Shown: positions 1-11,386, counted from the first letter of the stretch. The stretch is DNA of 64,000 nucleotides from Hortaea werneckii (GCA_037044905.1 JBAOKB010000126.1:124001-188000); one strand, 5' to 3'. The notes: generated by a model not told the origin, from the sequence alone. Made by a program: numbers and translations.

Positions 1-1290
1 TCTCTATAAACCTATTATAGGCTTCGTACGCTTTCTATCCTTTATATTCTTCTTAAGGCAAGTAGCTAGGTTATAGAGGTCCTTATAGTCTTATAGTACT
101 ATATTATAATTTGTAATAGTAATTTATAAGTTCTTCTTAAGGCATAAGTAGAAGTAATATAGCCTCTATTTAGAAGTATATAGATCTAGCTATACTTCTA
201 GTATTTCTATATATATTAGGAACTAACGAGCTAATTAGCTATTACGCTATTTCGTCTCTATATATTTCTTATATATATCGAGTAGGCGCGCTACTAGGTT
301 ATTAAGGAGGTTTAGTAGGAAGGTAGTAAAATAGGGCTACGTTATAGTCTCTCGTTTAATAGGGTTTACTATCTACTAATTTACCTAGTAGTCCCTTAGG
401 TTACCTTAGAGATATTATATTGCCTATATAATCTTCTATATATCCTTCTTATATAGGTATAGAGCCTATAGGAAGGCGATATTATAGGTAAGGACAAACT
501 TAATATACTCCTTAATAGACTTACCTTTATATATAGGTAGTTCCTTAATAGGCTACTTTGTTACCCTTAGTTCCTCTATAATTAGTATGCTCCTCTTAAT
601 AGCTACCTATTCTTCTAATAGCTCTTATATTAATTTACGCCTAATAGTCTTAGAGTCGCCTAGGTCCTAGTTAAGATCCGCGTTACGTTCTCTAAGCTTC
701 TAAATCCTTTAAATAATAAATAGTCTTAACTTCTCTTCTTCCTCTTATAGGAGGTTTTAAAGTTTTTTTAAGGTTATGCTTTCTTCTATTCTAATATTAA
801 TAGGGATGCCTATTAACTTATATTACTCCCTCTCTTATTCTTATACCCTATTTATAGAGGGTTTAGAGGGGGTATCTATTTAATATAAGGTTTCTAATTC
901 TTCCTTACCGAGTTCTTTAATTTAGGAGGGATTTCTATTAGGCATTATATACCTTGTTAGCGTTATACCTATAGCCTTATTCTAAGAGGTATTCTATTAT
1001 AACTATATAGACAGTATCCTCGAGCTCCTACCCCTTTAAAGGGTTAGACATTTACTCTATAAGGTATAGTATTATACTATATAGATAGTAGGATACTATA
1101 GGGTTTATAGGAGAGAAAGGATATGTCTATAATAGGTCTACCTTCATATCCTCTAGTAAATATAAGAGTCTAAAAGCTATATGTCTACCTTTAAGCCTCC
1201 CTTTTCTATCTTAGCCCTAGTTTAGTAGGGGTCTATTAGGGGTTATATAATACCTCCTCTTATAACCTCCGACTATCCCTATACTAGGTC
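1..1290. other. RIP-mutated AT-rich DNA, unresolved
   Basis: The stretch is very AT-rich, with CpA and TpG almost absent and TpA abundant, and no open frame of useful length. This is the expected result of C-to-T RIP mutation of repeated DNA. It adjoins recognisable gypsy sequence to the right and is probably part of the same or another transposon. I could not assign it to a domain. Confidence 0.6.
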
Positions 1291-3855
1291 CTTATACTAC
1301 CCTCTCCTTTTCTTTTATAGTACTAGATTTTCTATTACCTAACTCCCTTAAGTCTTCTAGAACTCTAGAATTACTCTACTAGCGTTCTAAAGGTAGTCCT
1401 CTAGTTCCTAAGTATTTTTTTTTATAGGGATATCCCTTCTATTTTACTAAATAAGTAACTCTTTCTTAGCTATTATGTCCTTTTCTCTAGATAGATTCTA
1501 CCTTCTATTCTAGTTCTCCCTCGATTTCCTCTATTAGTAGCTACGTGTCTATAGACTAATAGTACTATTCTAGTAATAATACGTAGAATACTAGGTAGAT
1601 ATAACCTATTTTTTCTAGTAGCTCTAACTAGTATACTTATATTCTAATAGTACTAAGAACTTTAAATAGCCCTATATATCTAGAAGCGAATTTCTTTTTT
1701 AGCTAAATAGTATAGAGGTTTTTAATAAGTAATATTATCTTATCTCTAGAACCGAAGGTTTAGAGCTTATGTTTTCTATTATAATAATACGCCTAATATT
1801 TAATAGTAGTCCTTAGATACTCTAATATTTCTTTACTTATAGCCCTAATCCTTTCTACCCTCTTATTAGTAGTAGATACTCTAGGAGTATTACCCCTCTC
1901 TCTAGCAACGTTAACCTTAACGTTGCCTAGTTAGACTACTATTATTTTATATATAAATTTAAATAGGGAACACTTTAGAGATATGTATTTAGAAGTATTA
2001 TATATAAACTCTACTTAGATAAGCTAATATAGCTAATTATCTTAATAGAAGTTAATAAATATATATAGGAATGTCTCTATTATCTAGTTCTATTGTTTAG
2101 TCTAGCTATCTATTTATAGGTAGAAAGCAGTACTTAACTAATAGTAGACTACCTTTTAGCGTATTAATAATGCCTAAAAGTTACTTATAAATAGCGACCC
2201 TTAATTACTAATAATACTCTTTAGTATACTAAATATTATAATAATATACTCTTTAAAAATGTCTATAAGGTCTTTAGTAGTTATAGATTTATTTACTATA
2301 ATATACCTCGTTAGCTTAGATAACCTATCTATAATTACTAGAATTGCGTCTATAATATTACTTTAAAGGCTAACTACTAGTAGTAAGCCTACTATAAAGT
2401 CGACTAAAAAATACTTTAGGACCTTATCTACTAGTAGTATATCTAGTAACTATAGTATTCTAAAAGGCTAGTACTTCTTTACTTTATATCTTTAGTATAT
2501 ATTATACTATCTAATATACTTATCTATATTCTTTAGCTTATTTAGCTAATAAAATTTGTTAGATATATAGGCTTATGTCTTCGCTCTACTATTATACCCT
2601 ATACTTATATTATTATAGTACTACCTTATAATATCCCTTTTAAGCTCGAGTATATTTAGAATATAAATCTTACTATTTTATAATAATAATTTAATAGAGC
2701 TAATAGACTATAAGCTCTTCTAGCTACTATTACTACCTATTAAGCGTACCTTGCGCTCTATCTTTATAGTAAAGGCGTCCTAATACTATACCTTAGAGAG
2801 TTTTATAGTAAGATCTATCCTAAGGATGTCTAGTCGTAGTTCCTTATATTTAATATTTAGAACCTTTACTACTAGGGTTTTATTCCCTATAGTAGATACT
2901 ACTAGTCCTCTATTAGACTTACTATAATTATACCCTTCTCTAATAATACTTAGGGTCTAGATACTTTAGTACGCCTTAGGTAGCCCTCTAACCTTATATA
3001 GAGGTAATACTAGTCTAATAGCGCGCCTTCTACTAGTCCTAATATAGTCTAGACTCGCTATAATAATACTATAAATAGCAATGTCGCTCTATAGCAATAA
3101 TTTCGTTTAGATTCTTTTAGTTGTTAAGCTATATTGCTCTATCTATTGTAGTAATATCGCTCTATTACAATAAAAGGGACTTAATTTTTACTATTCTTAT
3201 AGAAAGTTTTAACTATAGTACCTAGAACTCTAACCTACTATTATAGCAAATTACTACTACTTAGGACTTAAACCCTATAGTTTTTATTACTCCTACCCTC
3301 TTAGCTCCTAGCCTTAAATAGGTTACTTTCTAGTCTAATTCTAATAGGGTCTATTTAGCTATATACTATTCCTGCCTCTAATTATAGAGCCTAGCTAGTA
3401 TTAGAGTTTCTTTAGGACTCCTTCCTATAAATATTGTTAGTCCGCTATTATAGCGCTTTGTCTCTAACGAGTAGCTTATTATTAGAGTACTTACTCCTCT
3501 CCTAGGAGGATTCTTTTCTTCTAAGCTTAGTAGACTTAAACTACCCCTTTACTATTCTATCTAATTTAGCCTAGGCGCGTTCCTACATAGTTCTTTAAAT
3601 CTATAATGCCTAGGCGTAAGGCTCCTCTTCTTTAGACGTTCTACTAGTTATCTATACTTAGTCTAAAGAGGTAATTAACTTCCTTAGGACTAGGAGTATT
3701 TCTATGTCTACTTTGCTTCCTAATAGTAGTCTATAGTTAGGCCTCTAAGAGAGTCTAGGCCTAAATATAATTTCTATATTACAATAGGATAGGAACTCTA
3801 CTACTTAGGCTTGCCTCCTATTTAGTTTCTTCGTTATTAGGAAATATTTTAGAGT
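1291..3855 (-). mobile_element. Ty3/gypsy copy A, pol remnant, RIP-degraded
   Basis: This segment aligns by eye, along most of its length, to the pol parts of the elements at 31,502-39,783 (same orientation) and 40,731-49,574 (opposite orientation). Read on the minus strand the order is chromodomain end (about 1,440-1,640), integrase, then RNase H/RT-like sequence towards 3,850. All frames are broken by TAG/TAA stops of the type RIP makes from CAG, CAA and TGG. No LTR is visible at either end, so the copy is truncated or extends beyond the window. About 180 bp at 3,037-3,215 have no counterpart in the other copies. Confidence 0.7.
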
Positions 3856-4090
3856 ACTAAAGAGTATAAGATTAAAGACATAAGCTCTAATTAATACTAG
3901 TAGGTAATATATTAGTTACTAGATAGATCTTATATACTAAATTAAAGCTTAATTACTATCTACTACTTAAATTGCTATAACAAAAGCTTTAAAAATGACG
4001 AAATAGTAACCTCTTAAAAATTAACACTTATAAAGCTAAAGCTTGCTAAGACTTCGGTACGAAAACTTTCTACTAGTTACTCTAGTGTAG
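3856..4090 (+). mobile_element. Tc1/mariner 3'-end remnant
   Basis: The sequence matches the 3' end of the Tc1/mariner copy at 51,209-52,546. Shared landmarks are the tract around the direct match CTAGATAGATCT, the tract AGTAACCTCTTAAA, and the terminal tract with CGAAAACTTTCTACTAG near 4,058-4,077. Only about 235 bp remain, so it cannot encode a transposase. It lies directly at the border between RIP-mutated DNA and the gene island and has the same orientation as the larger copy. Confidence 0.7.
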
Positions 4091-4252
4091 CTAAGGCGAT
4101 GTTAATGGAAGGGTAGCTCTTAATGCATAGGAGGGGTTTATGCTACAAAGTGCAGATGCTATATGCCGTTTAGACGACGTTCTCCGTGAAACTCTTCCAT
4201 CTCTCTCCAAGTCCCACTATCGCATTCCTCGTCTTATTGTTCCCAGGCCATT

Positions 4253-5902
4253 TTATCTCAAGGTGACACGACATGGGAAGTTCTCGCTTGGATGGCCGCC
4301 ACCACGGAAGATTGGGTACGCTCTTTCGCCATTGACACAGAGACCTCTTCCCCTGTTACGCTTCTTGGCATCGACCTCAGCATAAGCATCATGGATATCG
4401 AACTCTCGGGCAATAACGGCAATTACCAATTTGATCTCTGTCATAGCCAGCTCTTGACCGATGCAATTGCGAGGGCCGCGTTCAAATGGCCTCCATCCGT
4501 TTTGCACAGGGTAAAGTGGATCGTCGGGCTCCGCCAGCCACCGCTCGGGTAAGAAATCTTCTGCTTGCGGCCAGAAACGAGGGTTATGGTGAATGCCATG
4601 ATGATTTGAGACTAGTAGGAAGCCCTTTGTCGGCATTGCTGTGCCGTTGGTATCATGCAAAAACATGTCTGTCTCACCAAAGCGCGCCGAAGCCGTTGGC
4701 GGGAACAATCTCAGAGTCTCTTTAACGACAGCATTGAGGAAGTTGCATTGACCGAGGAGCTGCGGCGTGTCGCTCAGTCGGTCACAAGTAGCGTTAACGA
4801 GGGGCCCGAAGACCTGGTCAAGCTCTCTCCGCAGCCTAGACAAACTCTTTGGATGTTTCTGTAGCAAGTAGAGCGAGTAGACAATGCTGGCCGCTGTGGT
4901 ATCGTGTCCTGCCTGCATGAACAGTTTAATTTGCGCTCGCATGAACTCAAAGAATTGGGGGTCGACTTTCTCAGACATGCTAGCGCTCGGCTTGTTGTCT
5001 CTTAGATAAGCCCTGCCCATGAGATCGGCAATGGACCTTTTATTGGGCCGCTGATCAATCGTAAGGTAATTCTTCTTGATGTACGGATCGATGTATGTGT
5101 TCATTCGCCAAGTGTTGTAGCGCAGCATCAGTGGTCGGATGAAGTTGAAGTATTGCAGAGGATTAGAGTGGATGCCAGCATCGCACCAAGCCAGTTGATT
5201 GATGAGCGCGGTTGTGAACTGGTTTGGTCGGAATTGACAGCCTAGTTCATGGTCCATTACGACCCGCCCAATGATGTCCATTGACATTGACAGCGTAACA
5301 AGTTCGAGGGGAAAAATGTCGCCAACGCGGGCACGACGCCGAAGGATGTGCCGGTAGGTACAAACATCCCTCATGATGATGGGGATGAAGTTCGTGATGT
5401 TAGCAGCGCTAAACCCCGGATTCAAGACTCTTCGCCAGTACCTCCATTCATGGCCCTCCAAGGTGACAAGGTCCTTCTTGCCTGTCAATGGCTCAAGGAA
5501 TTTGCGTGTCCCTCCAAATTTTGGCAAAGACTTCTCCTGCGTAAATTGCGCTGCTAGGACTGGCGACAAGACTATCAGTGCGGGTGGTCCAAACGGCCAG
5601 GTATCGAGATAGAAAGCCGTGTCAAGATGCGGGTGTCTACGTCGAATCTGATCCGCGATGAGGAGTAAGTGTGCGCGGGGCGGAAGTTCCATGAAGATCT
5701 TGCCAGCGATGAGGATGTGCCCAAGCAGCCAGTGGTGCGGAGGCATGGGCATCCCGTCACGCGCCAAACGGCGCATAGTCGACCTTGCATGATAGAGCTT
5801 GTATGTAAACGTGACAGCCGAAATGGCCACAAGGAGGCTGAGTACAAGTGCGAGGTTAACATGATTGACAGCCGCACCGAAAGCAGTCAAAATTCGTGCC
5901 AT
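4253..5902 (-). CDS. Cytochrome P450 monooxygenase
   Basis: A single intronless frame of 549 residues encodes a microsomal P450. A hydrophobic N-terminal anchor lies at about residues 15-35, followed by a proline-rich hinge. The oxygen-binding I-helix motif AGHDTT is at 331-336, the K-helix ExxR (ETLR) at 395-398, PERW at 452-455 and the heme loop FERGPRNCIG at 473-482 with Cys480 as heme ligand. All catalytic landmarks are present and the length is normal, so the gene looks functional. It is divergent from the MFS gene and shares a 322-bp intergenic region. In this setting it probably oxidises the product of the triterpene cyclase; that role is inferred from context. The CYP family could not be assigned by eye. 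The start is the first ATG that includes the anchor. Confidence 0.93.
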   Translation of the reverse strand: MARILTAFGAAVNHVNLALVLSLLVAISAVTFTYKLYHARSTMRRLARDGMPMPPHHWLLGHILIAGKIFMELPPRAHLLLIADQIRRRHPHLDTAFYLDTWPFGPPALIVLSPVLAAQFTQEKSLPKFGGTRKFLEPLTGKKDLVTLEGHEWRYWRRVLNPGFSAANITNFIPIIMRDVCTYRHILRRRARVGDIFPLELVTLSMSMDIIGRVVMDHELGCQFRPNQFTTALINQLAWCDAGIHSNPLQYFNFIRPLMLRYNTWRMNTYIDPYIKKNYLTIDQRPNKRSIADLMGRAYLRDNKPSASMSEKVDPQFFEFMRAQIKLFMQAGHDTTAASIVYSLYLLQKHPKSLSRLRRELDQVFGPLVNATCDRLSDTPQLLGQCNFLNAVVKETLRLFPPTASARFGETDMFLHDTNGTAMPTKGFLLVSNHHGIHHNPRFWPQAEDFLPERWLAEPDDPLYPVQNGWRPFERGPRNCIGQELAMTEIKLVIAVIAREFDIHDAYAEVDAKKRNRGRGLCVNGERAYPIFRGGGHPSENFPCRVTLR

Positions 5903-6224
5903 ACTGGTTGTAGAAGTTGTTGGGGTTTGTAGTCGTGAAAGGGCGAGAGCGAATACAGCTGGATTTATTTACACAGAGCCAGAGGTGGTTTGTCGTCATG
6001 GGAAAAGCGTCGCGTCTGTGCACTACGCATCCGCAGGGTTGTCTGTGGCATGCTCACTAGTAACTGCCTACCGAGCCTGCCATATGTACTTAGGTAGGCA
6101 GCCAAGATCCGAGTCTTGAATTTGCATTCACACATTACACTTAAGCTGTTCATAGGAGACCTCGCGGACTATACAAGAAGCTGAAGCATTGCCTTACGAA
6201 GTCGAAACATTCAGCGTTGGGAAT
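5903..6224. promoter_or_regulatory. Bidirectional promoter, P450 / MFS
   Basis: This 322-bp region separates the divergent starts of the P450 (minus) and MFS transporter (plus). A TATA-like TAAATAAAT lies on the minus strand at about 5,962-5,970, some 60 nt before the P450 ATG. Divergent sharing suggests co-regulation. No regulator binding site could be identified with confidence. Confidence 0.5.
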
Positions 6225-8036
6225 ATGACTGAATCAAGAGTTGACAATACCCACGTAGCGATCGAAAGAAATCCTGGCAATGAACAGACGGCGACCGCTG
6301 CGATCCAGCATCCAAGGCTTGAGGAGCCAGCACAGCCAGCCGCAGCCGATACGTTCTTACCAGCAGTGTCCGAAGAAACACCAAAAGAGCCCGAAAAAAG
6401 CGATAGAGTGTATCCTGGCTGGAAAATCAGCGGCCCCATACTGCTATCGCTGTATGTAATCCTCTTCTTGGTAGCGTTGGTTGGTCGAGCCTGCTTCGCA
6501 TTCATCAAAAAGCCTTGCTGATTGACGGTGCAGGATGGCACTATCATCGCCGTCGCAGTACCGAGTATCACGGCTCGCTTCCACTCAGTGCAAGACATTG
6601 GCTGGTACGGCTCAATATACAACATGATGCGGTGCGCTTTCGTGCTTGCGTTTGGCAAGCTATACAGTCTTTACAGCCCCAAGCCCGTTCTCCTCACAGC
6701 GACAGTATTATTTGAGGTCGGCTCGGCGATATGTGGTGCAGCCCCGAACTCTGTCGCGCTGATCGTGGGACGAGGCATTGCCGGCGTAGGTGCGGCCGGC
6801 ATATTCACGGGAGCCATCGTCGCGGTGAAATTCATGTTTCCACTGCAGAAGCGGCCAGTGGTGATGGGCCTACTTGGAGTTGTGTTCACCGTGTCCACAG
6901 TGCTGGGGCCTATCATTGGTGGTGCACTGACAGATTCGTTGTCGTGGAGGTGGTGCTTCTACATCAACCTTCCCATTGGCGGAATGGGGCTACTACTGCT
7001 GGTCTTCATGCTGCACCTCCCGTCACCGATGAAGACGACTAATGGGCCGACAGTCTGGCAGCATGTGCGGAGGTTTGATCCGCTTGGCTTTTTGACATTC
7101 GTCCCAGCCACCATCTGCCTCTTGATGGCGCTAGAATGGGGAGGGACGCAGTATTCCTGGTCTGATTGGAGGCTGATACTGCTCCTCACACTCTTCGGCG
7201 TCCTTCTGGTCTGTGCCATTAGTATTCAAGTACGGATGCAAGAGGCTGCCACTGTACCTCCGCGAATCATCAAGCAGCGTTCGATCGCATGCGGTGGCTT
7301 CTTTGCGATCGCGACTGGAGGCGCCGTGACCGTCATTGCGTACTACCTTCCTTTATGGTTCCAAGCGATCAAAGGTACATCCGCCACGGAAGCCGGCGTA
7401 AACATGCTACCGATTGCGATCGCAGCCATGCTTGGATCACTATGCTCTGGCGTCTTCACCTCTCGCGTTGGCTATTACGTCCCCTTCATGATATCAGGGC
7501 CGATCCTGATGGCTGTTGGTGCCGGGTTGCTGACGACATGGGACGAGAGTACCGGTCTTGGTCCCCGCATCGCATATCAAGTGATTTTTGGTCTTGGATC
7601 TGGGGGTCCGGGCCAACAAGCATCACTGGCGGCGCAGACGGTTCTCAATGACCAAGATACTCCGATTGGCGCAGCTGTAATGATGTTTGGCACTATGCTT
7701 GGGGCTGCTGTGTTCACATCAGTTGGGCAAAGTGTCTTCGCCACTCGCCTGCAAGAGGAACTTCAGGCCGTTCCCAATATCGACAAGGCAGCTGTTGCCA
7801 GGCTGGGCGCGACTGAGCTCCGAGCACATTTGTCAGCTGAGTCACTTGGACCGGTGATTGCAGCGTACAACAGTGCGATGGGGCGGGTTTTTTTCTTATC
7901 TTTGGGTTTGGCTTGCGCGGCTTTGTTAGCAGCAAGCGGTATGGAGTGGAAAAGTGTGAAGAAGCCGAAAGCAGTATCAGCGGGGAAGGGTACTGAAGGC
8001 GTAAACGATAAAGGAACCAAGCGATTCAAATACTGA
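6225..8036 (+). CDS. MFS multidrug-type transporter (DHA2-like, about 14 TM)
   Basis: The model is two exons, 6225-6479 and 6534-8036, with a 54-nt GT-AG intron, giving 585 residues. Splicing restores the family motif LVALDGTIIAVAVPSIT across the junction. The N-terminal ~70 residues are polar and cytoplasmic. They are followed by repeated hydrophobic helices and the signatures GRGIAGVGAAGIFTG and LGPIIGGALTD-x-SWRWCFYINLPIGG, typical of drug:H+ antiporters with 14 helices found in fungal metabolite clusters. The likely role is export of the cluster product or self-protection; the substrate is unknown. The ATG at 6225 is the first in frame. The gene is divergent from the P450 and ends 95 bp from the convergent phosphomannomutase. 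Confidence 0.92.
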
Positions 8037-8131
8037 GAAAGGGTCGAATGTGCAAGGCAAGTAACCCCGACACCAATCAACAAGCGTCGATGCCTGTTCA
8101 ACCCTCCTTAGACATCTGAGGCTAGGCATTG

Positions 8132-9047
8132 CTACAAATTAAAGAGCGCCTTGAGCTGAGACGCGGTATCCTCAGGGCTTATCACCGTATGCCCAACAGT
8201 CCTTGCATCTTCATAAATCTCGTGATCATTGCCTCCAGGATACGTCTTGTCACCGAAGAAATGAATAGTCTTGTACTGTACACCTCCGGGTTTCTTGGCG
8301 TCTTCCTGTAGGTGTCGCAAGCAGTATCTCTTGTCCCATCCGGAAGGAAACAAATCGAAGGAAATTTTACCGCCGATGGAGTAGCTACGAGTGGTTTTAG
8401 TGACTGTCGGGTGCACTGGCTCGGAACAGCCGCTGTAGTTGACTTACGACAGGTCCAGATCGGGGAAACGCTCCTTCAGGGCAGCAATGAACGACGTCCG
8501 TATCTTGTGTTTCTTATCATACAGCTCAAACTCATCCCTCTCGGCTATCGTGGCATCGCGGCCATGTGGGCTAATGTTCACCATACCATTTCTGAGCTCC
8601 ACGAAGGTGCCTCTCTTCACGGGAATGTCGAGATCGGCGATGTACCGCAGCACAAAATTCACCAGCTCTTTCCAACGCTCTTCCCCGATCCATCCCATGA
8701 ACGACTGTGACGCGATGGGCGCACCACTCTTGTAGGCGATAAGGCCATTCTCGGCGAAGCAGAAGTCAAACAAAGAGGTAACAAGGACCGTCGAGGAGGC
8801 AAGCTGCTGTTGCTGCTTAGCAAGATCCGACCCGCCCACGAACCCGATCGCGACTTGCTGGCGGAGACGGCAAAGCAGATCGAGCATCTCCCGGCTCACG
8901 CTCTAGACGCGGGGTCAGTCATTATTAGTCCGAAAGGGAAAGCATCCATCCTACTTGACGTGGCCTAGTCAACGTGTCATCTACATCGAAAAGGCAGATC
9001 GTGTTGGCAATTGGGCGTTCCGCCAACGGCGGGTATGGAAATGCCAT
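8132..9047 (-). CDS. Phosphomannomutase (SEC53/PMM family)
   Basis: Three exons on the minus strand, 9047-8955, 8902-8448 and 8384-8132, with introns of 52 and 63 nt, give 266 residues, normal for the eukaryotic PMM family. The enzyme interconverts mannose-6-phosphate and mannose-1-phosphate in the cytosol for GDP-mannose synthesis. Visible family blocks are a HAD motif at residues 21-25, [23 protein letters not shown]-x-[22 protein letters not shown] and [12 protein letters not shown]. The HAD loop reads DVDDT, where most PMMs known to me have DVDGT; the nucleophile Asp21 and acid/base Asp23 remain. The gene sits between cluster-type genes, so it may be a housekeeping copy caught in the cluster or a paralogue. 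All exons are intact. Confidence 0.93.
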
Positions 9048-9169
9048 GGTCTCTGGTAATCGACGAGGTGTTGGAGTTGTGGTTGAAGGAGACGGTGACA
9101 GCTCTCAATCGCGAGTCCAGGTAGGATAGTTTAAAACGCCCAAGTTTCTATGCGCAAGGGTTTGTAGAG
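9048..9169. other. 5' flank of phosphomannomutase
   Basis: This short region of normal base composition lies before the PMM start and presumably holds its promoter. No clear TATA box was seen. Confidence 0.3.
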
Positions 9170-9715
9170 CTAGGGCACCTTAGTAGCTTTGTAAGCTAAT
9201 CTTTTAAATGACACTCCTCTATTACGTTTATCATCTTACTATTTGCGAAATATTTTAGGAGATTTGTTTATAAATTTCTTTTAGTAGCTCTACTAATTTG
9301 CTTACTATTACTACTAAGAATAGCTTCTAAATCTAGCTACAATCTAGTAACTATCTAGACTTAGAAGCTATAAGAAACGATAGGGTTTTAATACGTAAAA
9401 TATAAGGTAAGAGTATTAAAGACTCTACTCTTAGCTATCTTAATATTCTTCTAAGTAAGTGCTAGCTTTAATATAATAACTAGATAGACTTATTAAAGTA
9501 CTTTTAAAACTTAAACCTTTTATAAAGGCTCTTATAAGCTTATAATAAAATTAAGATACTATAGTCTTAGTAATACTATTTATAGTAAAGTAAATTACAA
9601 AAGACTAATTTTGTTAGGTGTTGTAAGCTTAGTAAACGGCTACAAATGCTATACTATTGTCTATAAAAAATTGATAGTGTGTATTAAGCCTATCTATGCT
9701 ATAGTTCAAATAAAA
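9170..9715. other. AT-rich RIP-like island inside gene cluster
   Basis: About 545 bp are abruptly AT-rich, poor in CpA and TpG, and lack any open frame, unlike the flanks at 9,050-9,170 and 9,720 onward. The composition is that of the transposon blocks. No terminal repeats or similarity to the named elements were recognised, so it is probably an old, small transposon remnant or MITE. Confidence 0.5.
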
Positions 9716-9938
9716 ACGACAGGATTTTTCGGAAGCAGAACGCAGAGAGCTTAAAGCGTTGTTTTCACGGTAGCGGGAATACCCACCAACATGGGTTATG
9801 CAGAACCTTGAGTCGTTTTATAACAACATCTATTGTAATCATTTGTCGTGCGGTGACTCGTGCGATGGGACAGGTTACACTTACTATTGCTGAGACCACA
9901 TCACCTGGTCTGGGCATCGAGCAAGACTTGATGTCGTC

Positions 9939-9945
9939 TATATAA
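9939..9945 (+). promoter_or_regulatory. TATA box of kinase gene
   Basis: TATATAA lies 62 nt before the ATG at 10,007, a normal distance for a fungal core promoter. Confidence 0.5.
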
Positions 9946-10006
9946 CATGCAATGTGCTGGGAAGGTCCGGGTCTCTTGATCTCGAATCAATTGAACTTGG
10001 TTCTTG

Positions 10007-11386
10007 ATGGATCTGTCTCGCTTTGCCACCCGCTCTTCCGTTACGCCTCAATGGCTATGCGCCAAGATGGGCATTGGCCCAATTGACAGAATCGACATTC
10101 AACGCATTGGCGAGAATACCGGTCACACAGACGAAGTCTACCGGATTCAACTGGTCTTCCCTGATGAATCGCCCGAATCGAATCGAAACAAGCCCAGTAG
10201 CGTGATTCTGAAGATTTTGGATGCATCTCAAGCACATCGCGCCCCACTGGCAGCGTTGAACGCCAGAGAGGTACGATTTTACCGGACCATCGCGCCAGCA
10301 TTGGACCTCGACTCCATCCCAGAATGCTATTTTGCGGACTTCGACGAAACACTTAAGGTGGGAAATATAGTACTCGAAGACGCCGGTAAAGTCGCCCACA
10401 ATAGTGAACTTGCCACGGCGACAGCAGCTCAAGCTGCAAAGACAATGCAGGAGCTGGGCAGATTCCATGGAACGACACTCTCTAGGTCATCTCTGCTTCC
10501 AACCGACCTTGCTAGACCCCTTGAGCCTTCGAGTGACGAGCTCGTAAGCGCTCTACCCGCCTTTGTTGAAACGTGGCAAGACCATATTGGGCATGCGGGA
10601 ATTGCAAGGTACGAGCGAGCTGTTGAAGCCTATAGTCTGATATGGCTGAAGCAGCGAGATTGCTTTTTGCAAGGACTCGTCCATGGGGACTATCGCATCG
10701 GCAATGTATTGTTTGGTGTGGACGACTTCTCGGACCAGGCCAATCCGAAGGAGCGTCCGGAGGCCTTTGCGTCCGGCATCAAAGACAGCATTGCGCAGCG
10801 GCACACTGCGACATTATCGACAACATTTGATCCGCCAGAGGCCTTGCCATCGGTGGCAGAGCTTTCGCCACCTGTCGCTCCGCCAAGAGCACTCGCTTCG
10901 CATAAGCCAAATCTTACAGATGTTGATGCTTTCGCGGGCACTGATTCCGCCACAATCATTGACAAGTGCCGTACATATCCAGGTTCCGTTGCCGACGATA
11001 GGTCTGGACTTCTTGCTCTCGATCACGCAAAATCGTGGCCGCACTTCAAACATGTCGATTGGCAAACAGTGTTCAATGGTCCAGTCGCCTTGGATGTCGC
11101 GTATTTCTTGAGCATCTCGCTCGACCTTACGACCAGGCGTCAGTGCGAGACCGAACTTATAGACCTCTGGTACGGAGCTTGCAGAAATGCTGCCGGTGCT
11201 GCATTTCCGAGCGATCTGACTTTGGCCGAATGCAAGCGACAAGTAAGCATTGCTTGCATAAAGGCGGTAGTGGTCAGCGTGACGACTTTGAACCATGTCC
11301 AGATGCCAGAGCTTGCGATGCGAACGCTTGGACAGAAGCTGAACATGGTGTCTTTGGTCTTGGACGATTGGAATTCGTTTGGATGA
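10007..11386 (+). CDS. Small-molecule kinase, APH / ecdysteroid-kinase-like
   Basis: A single frame of 459 residues begins at the first ATG. The fold is that of aminoglycoside phosphotransferase/CHK-type kinases. The N-lobe segment SSVILKIL (about 64-71) carries the likely ATP lysine and is followed by AREVRFYRTIAP and the hinge-like VLED. The catalytic loop HGDYRIGN is at 226-233 and the metal-binding DWQ at 351-353. In relatives the last two motifs are only a few dozen residues apart; here about 118 residues separate them, so roughly 90 polar, proline- and alanine-rich residues are inserted in the C-lobe. Related kinases phosphorylate alcohols such as choline, aminoglycosides or ecdysteroids. 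Phosphorylation of the cluster's triterpenoid is an inference from neighbourhood. The gene is convergent with the cyclase, 268 bp away. Confidence 0.8.
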   Translation: MDLSRFATRSSVTPQWLCAKMGIGPIDRIDIQRIGENTGHTDEVYRIQLVFPDESPESNRNKPSSVILKILDASQAHRAPLAALNAREVRFYRTIAPALDLDSIPECYFADFDETLKVGNIVLEDAGKVAHNSELATATAAQAAKTMQELGRFHGTTLSRSSLLPTDLARPLEPSSDELVSALPAFVETWQDHIGHAGIARYERAVEAYSLIWLKQRDCFLQGLVHGDYRIGNVLFGVDDFSDQANPKERPEAFASGIKDSIAQRHTATLSTTFDPPEALPSVAELSPPVAPPRALASHKPNLTDVDAFAGTDSATIIDKCRTYPGSVADDRSGLLALDHAKSWPHFKHVDWQTVFNGPVALDVAYFLSISLDLTTRRQCETELIDLWYGACRNAAGAAFPSDLTLAECKRQVSIACIKAVVVSVTTLNHVQMPELAMRTLGQKLNMVSLVLDDWNSFG

